DNA of 64,000 bases. It comes from Onthophagus taurus. Taxonomy: Eukaryota; Arthropoda; Insecta; Coleoptera; Scarabaeidae. A program made the position numbers and the translations under genes. Location of the stretch: NCBI RefSeq assembly GCF_036711975.1, contig NC_091967.1, forward strand, positions 12,958,001 to 13,022,000, given 5' to 3'. The notes under the pieces are model-generated. The model ran no database searches. It saw nothing but the letters and a program-made list of their open reading frames with translations, and was not told where the DNA came from. This document shows positions 62,296-64,000 of the stretch, piece after piece (the first letter of the stretch is position 1; each line of letters starts with the position of its first letter).

Positions 62296-64000
62296 CCCTC
62301 CCTTAAACATATATTACTGTTAATCATTAACATTTCAAAAAAAACTTAACATAATCCAAAACAATTGTTACAAAAAATAAATTTTGACCTGAAGAGGGGT
62401 TTGGTGAGACTGTCTGCTGCCATTTCATCGGTATTTATATGTCGGATAGTTAGTTCCTTCTGATCGATTTTTTCGCGTATGAAATGGTGGCGAACATCAA
62501 TGTGTTTCGACCTCTGTCGACAGCCACTTGTTTTCGCTAAATCTATAGCTCCTTTGTTATCGCAGTAGATGATAGTTTCTTCTTTGGCATAATCTGGGTC
62601 TAGTTCTGATATTAGTGATTTTAACCAGATTCCTTCTTGACATGCAGAACTTAAACTCATATATTCTGCTTCGGTGGTGGAAAGAGCGACTGTATTTTGT
62701 TTTTTTGTGGACCAAGAAACTGCTGCTCCTTGCATTTTAAATATGTATCCAGTGATGCTCTTTCTGTCCGAGTGGTTCGCCCAATCAGCGTCGCTGTATC
62801 CTTCCAAAAACTGATCTGAACTCTTATTGAAAGTTAATTTTAATTCAGTTGTTCCTTTCAAATATCTAAAAATTCGTTTAACTGCATTCCAATGTGGTAG
62901 TCCAGGATTGTTACAAAATCTGCTGACCAGATTCGTCGCATAGCTTATGTCTGGCCTGCTGACCTGACAAAGGAAGAATAAAGCTCCTATAGCTTGTCTA
63001 TATGGTATCTTCGCCATAGCTTCTTTCTCTTTCACACTGCTTGGACTCATTTCATCATTTAGCTTTTGGTTTGGGTCGCAAGGTGTAGCGGTTGGATTAC
63101 AATCCTCCATATTGAATCTTTCAAGAATTCTTCGGATGTAACCAGTCTGATCGATAGAAACAGAATTCCTGTTCTTGGTTATTCTCATACCTAATATGTT
63201 ACTGGCCTTTCCCAGGTCCTTTATTTTGAAGTGTTCCTGTAGTTCAATCTTACATTTCTTGATTTTTCCTTCATCATTTGCTAGGATCATTATATCGTCA
63301 ACATAAATTGCAATTATAATCATGTTATCGCCTGATCCTTTATAAAAAATGCATTGATCTGTGTTTGACTTGTTGTAACCCAAGTTATTCAAAACATCAG
63401 ATAACTTCCTATTCCAAGCTCTCCCACTTTGTTTTAATCCGTACATTGCTTTCTTTAATTTTAGTGCTTTATGTTCATTTTTCGATGATCTTAGAAATTC
63501 TGGAATTTCGATGTAGATATCTTCATCTAACGGTCCTTGGAGGTATGCTGTCGTTACGTCTACATGATGCACTGACAAATCATATTTAACAGCCAAGGAG
63601 AGTAAATATCGGATCGAGTTGTATCTTACGACGGGTGAATATGTTTCGGTATAATCGATGCCTTCTATTTGATTGCACCCTTTTACAACTAGTCTCGCTT
63701 TATATCTTTCTATTTTACCATCAGGATTCCTTTTTATCTTCAATACCCATCTTGTTTTTAGTAATTTTCTGTCATCTGGTGGTTTCACTTCATCCCACGT
63801 TTGATTTTCTAATAAGGAATTGATTTCTTCTTTCATTGCTTCTGACCATTGTTCCTTATTTGATCCTTTTAGTGCTTCTTCAACAGTACTGGGTTCACCA
63901 TCCTGCTTTAAGGAGAAATATGTAACAAAGTCTTCCATAAGCCTTGGTTTGGGTTGTCTACTAGACCTTCGAACTTCGTGTACTTTGACTTGTGCCTGGT
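62202..64000 (-). mobile_element. Ty1/copia LTR retrotransposon, 3' part (runs off window)
   Basis: A long open frame (62346 to the window edge, at least 530 codons) encodes the end of a copia-type Pol. It has the reverse transcriptase region with YVDDIMI and a typical RNase H region with ALSTTEAEYMSL and the CDNKGA block. The 3' LTR and polypurine tract are present. Integrase, gag and the 5' LTR lie outside the window. The visible part looks whole and therefore young. With one LTR in view it cannot be dated. It is inserted in a P450 exon in the same orientation as that gene. Confidence 0.92.

Overview
The window is AT-rich animal DNA with typical insect gene structure: introns are often 45-65 bp with GT/AG ends, initiator-like TCAKTY promoters are plausible, and the proteins resemble insect families (CYP6-type P450, SLC22 organic cation transporter, insect-style pyruvate dehydrogenase E1 alpha). 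An insect, possibly a beetle, is the best guess, but the species call is inference. I rebuilt gene models by hand from splice sites. In every multi-exon model the exon phases join without a break and the total is a multiple of three.

Layout, left to right. At 0.26-6.8 kb are two tandem paralogous leucine-rich-repeat (LRR) membrane proteins on +, the first cut by the window edge. At 11.3-18.0 kb is a secreted EMI/EGF/EGF-Ca/coiled-coil protein of the EGFL7 type, with a 5.4 kb first intron. At 23.8-25.9 kb is a 548-residue SLC22-type transporter, and at 27.9-31.9 kb a complete pyruvate dehydrogenase E1 alpha (397 residues). SRP54 (508 residues, minus) lies tail to tail with it at 32.2-34.6 kb. 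At 36.0-38.1 kb is a heparan-alpha-glucosaminide N-acetyltransferase (HGSNAT) homologue, and at 39.1-40.1 kb an endonuclease III-like DNA glycosylase (NTH1). A full-length DOP1/Dopey gene (minus, 15 coding exons, 2379 residues) covers 43.0-57.4 kb. It is head to head with a PGAP5/MPPE1-type metallophosphoesterase at 58.1-59.4 kb. At 61.2-62.2 kb is the 3' half of a CYP6-like P450 (minus), cut by a Ty1/copia LTR element that runs off the right edge.

The genes are mostly housekeeping or trafficking loci, and nothing marks them as one pathway. SRP54, DOP1, PGAP5/MPPE1 and HGSNAT all act in or along the secretory/endolysosomal system, but the neighbourhood is probably coincidental.

Mobile DNA is varied: at least three groups of LINE remnants, a degraded Tigger/pogo transposon carrying a nested miniature element, a degraded piggyBac-like element with intact inverted ends, mariner-like and PIF/Harbinger transposase fossils inside DOP1 introns, a TTAA-flanked miniature element, an intronic ~180 bp tandem repeat and a diffuse degenerate repeat field. 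I found no convincing undescribed multi-gene system. The items most worth a second look are the P450 broken by the copia element, the stop-free 48 bp intron in the EGFL7-like gene, the nested transposons, and the tandem LRR pair with conserved intron phase. I recognised no tRNA, rRNA or CRISPR array.
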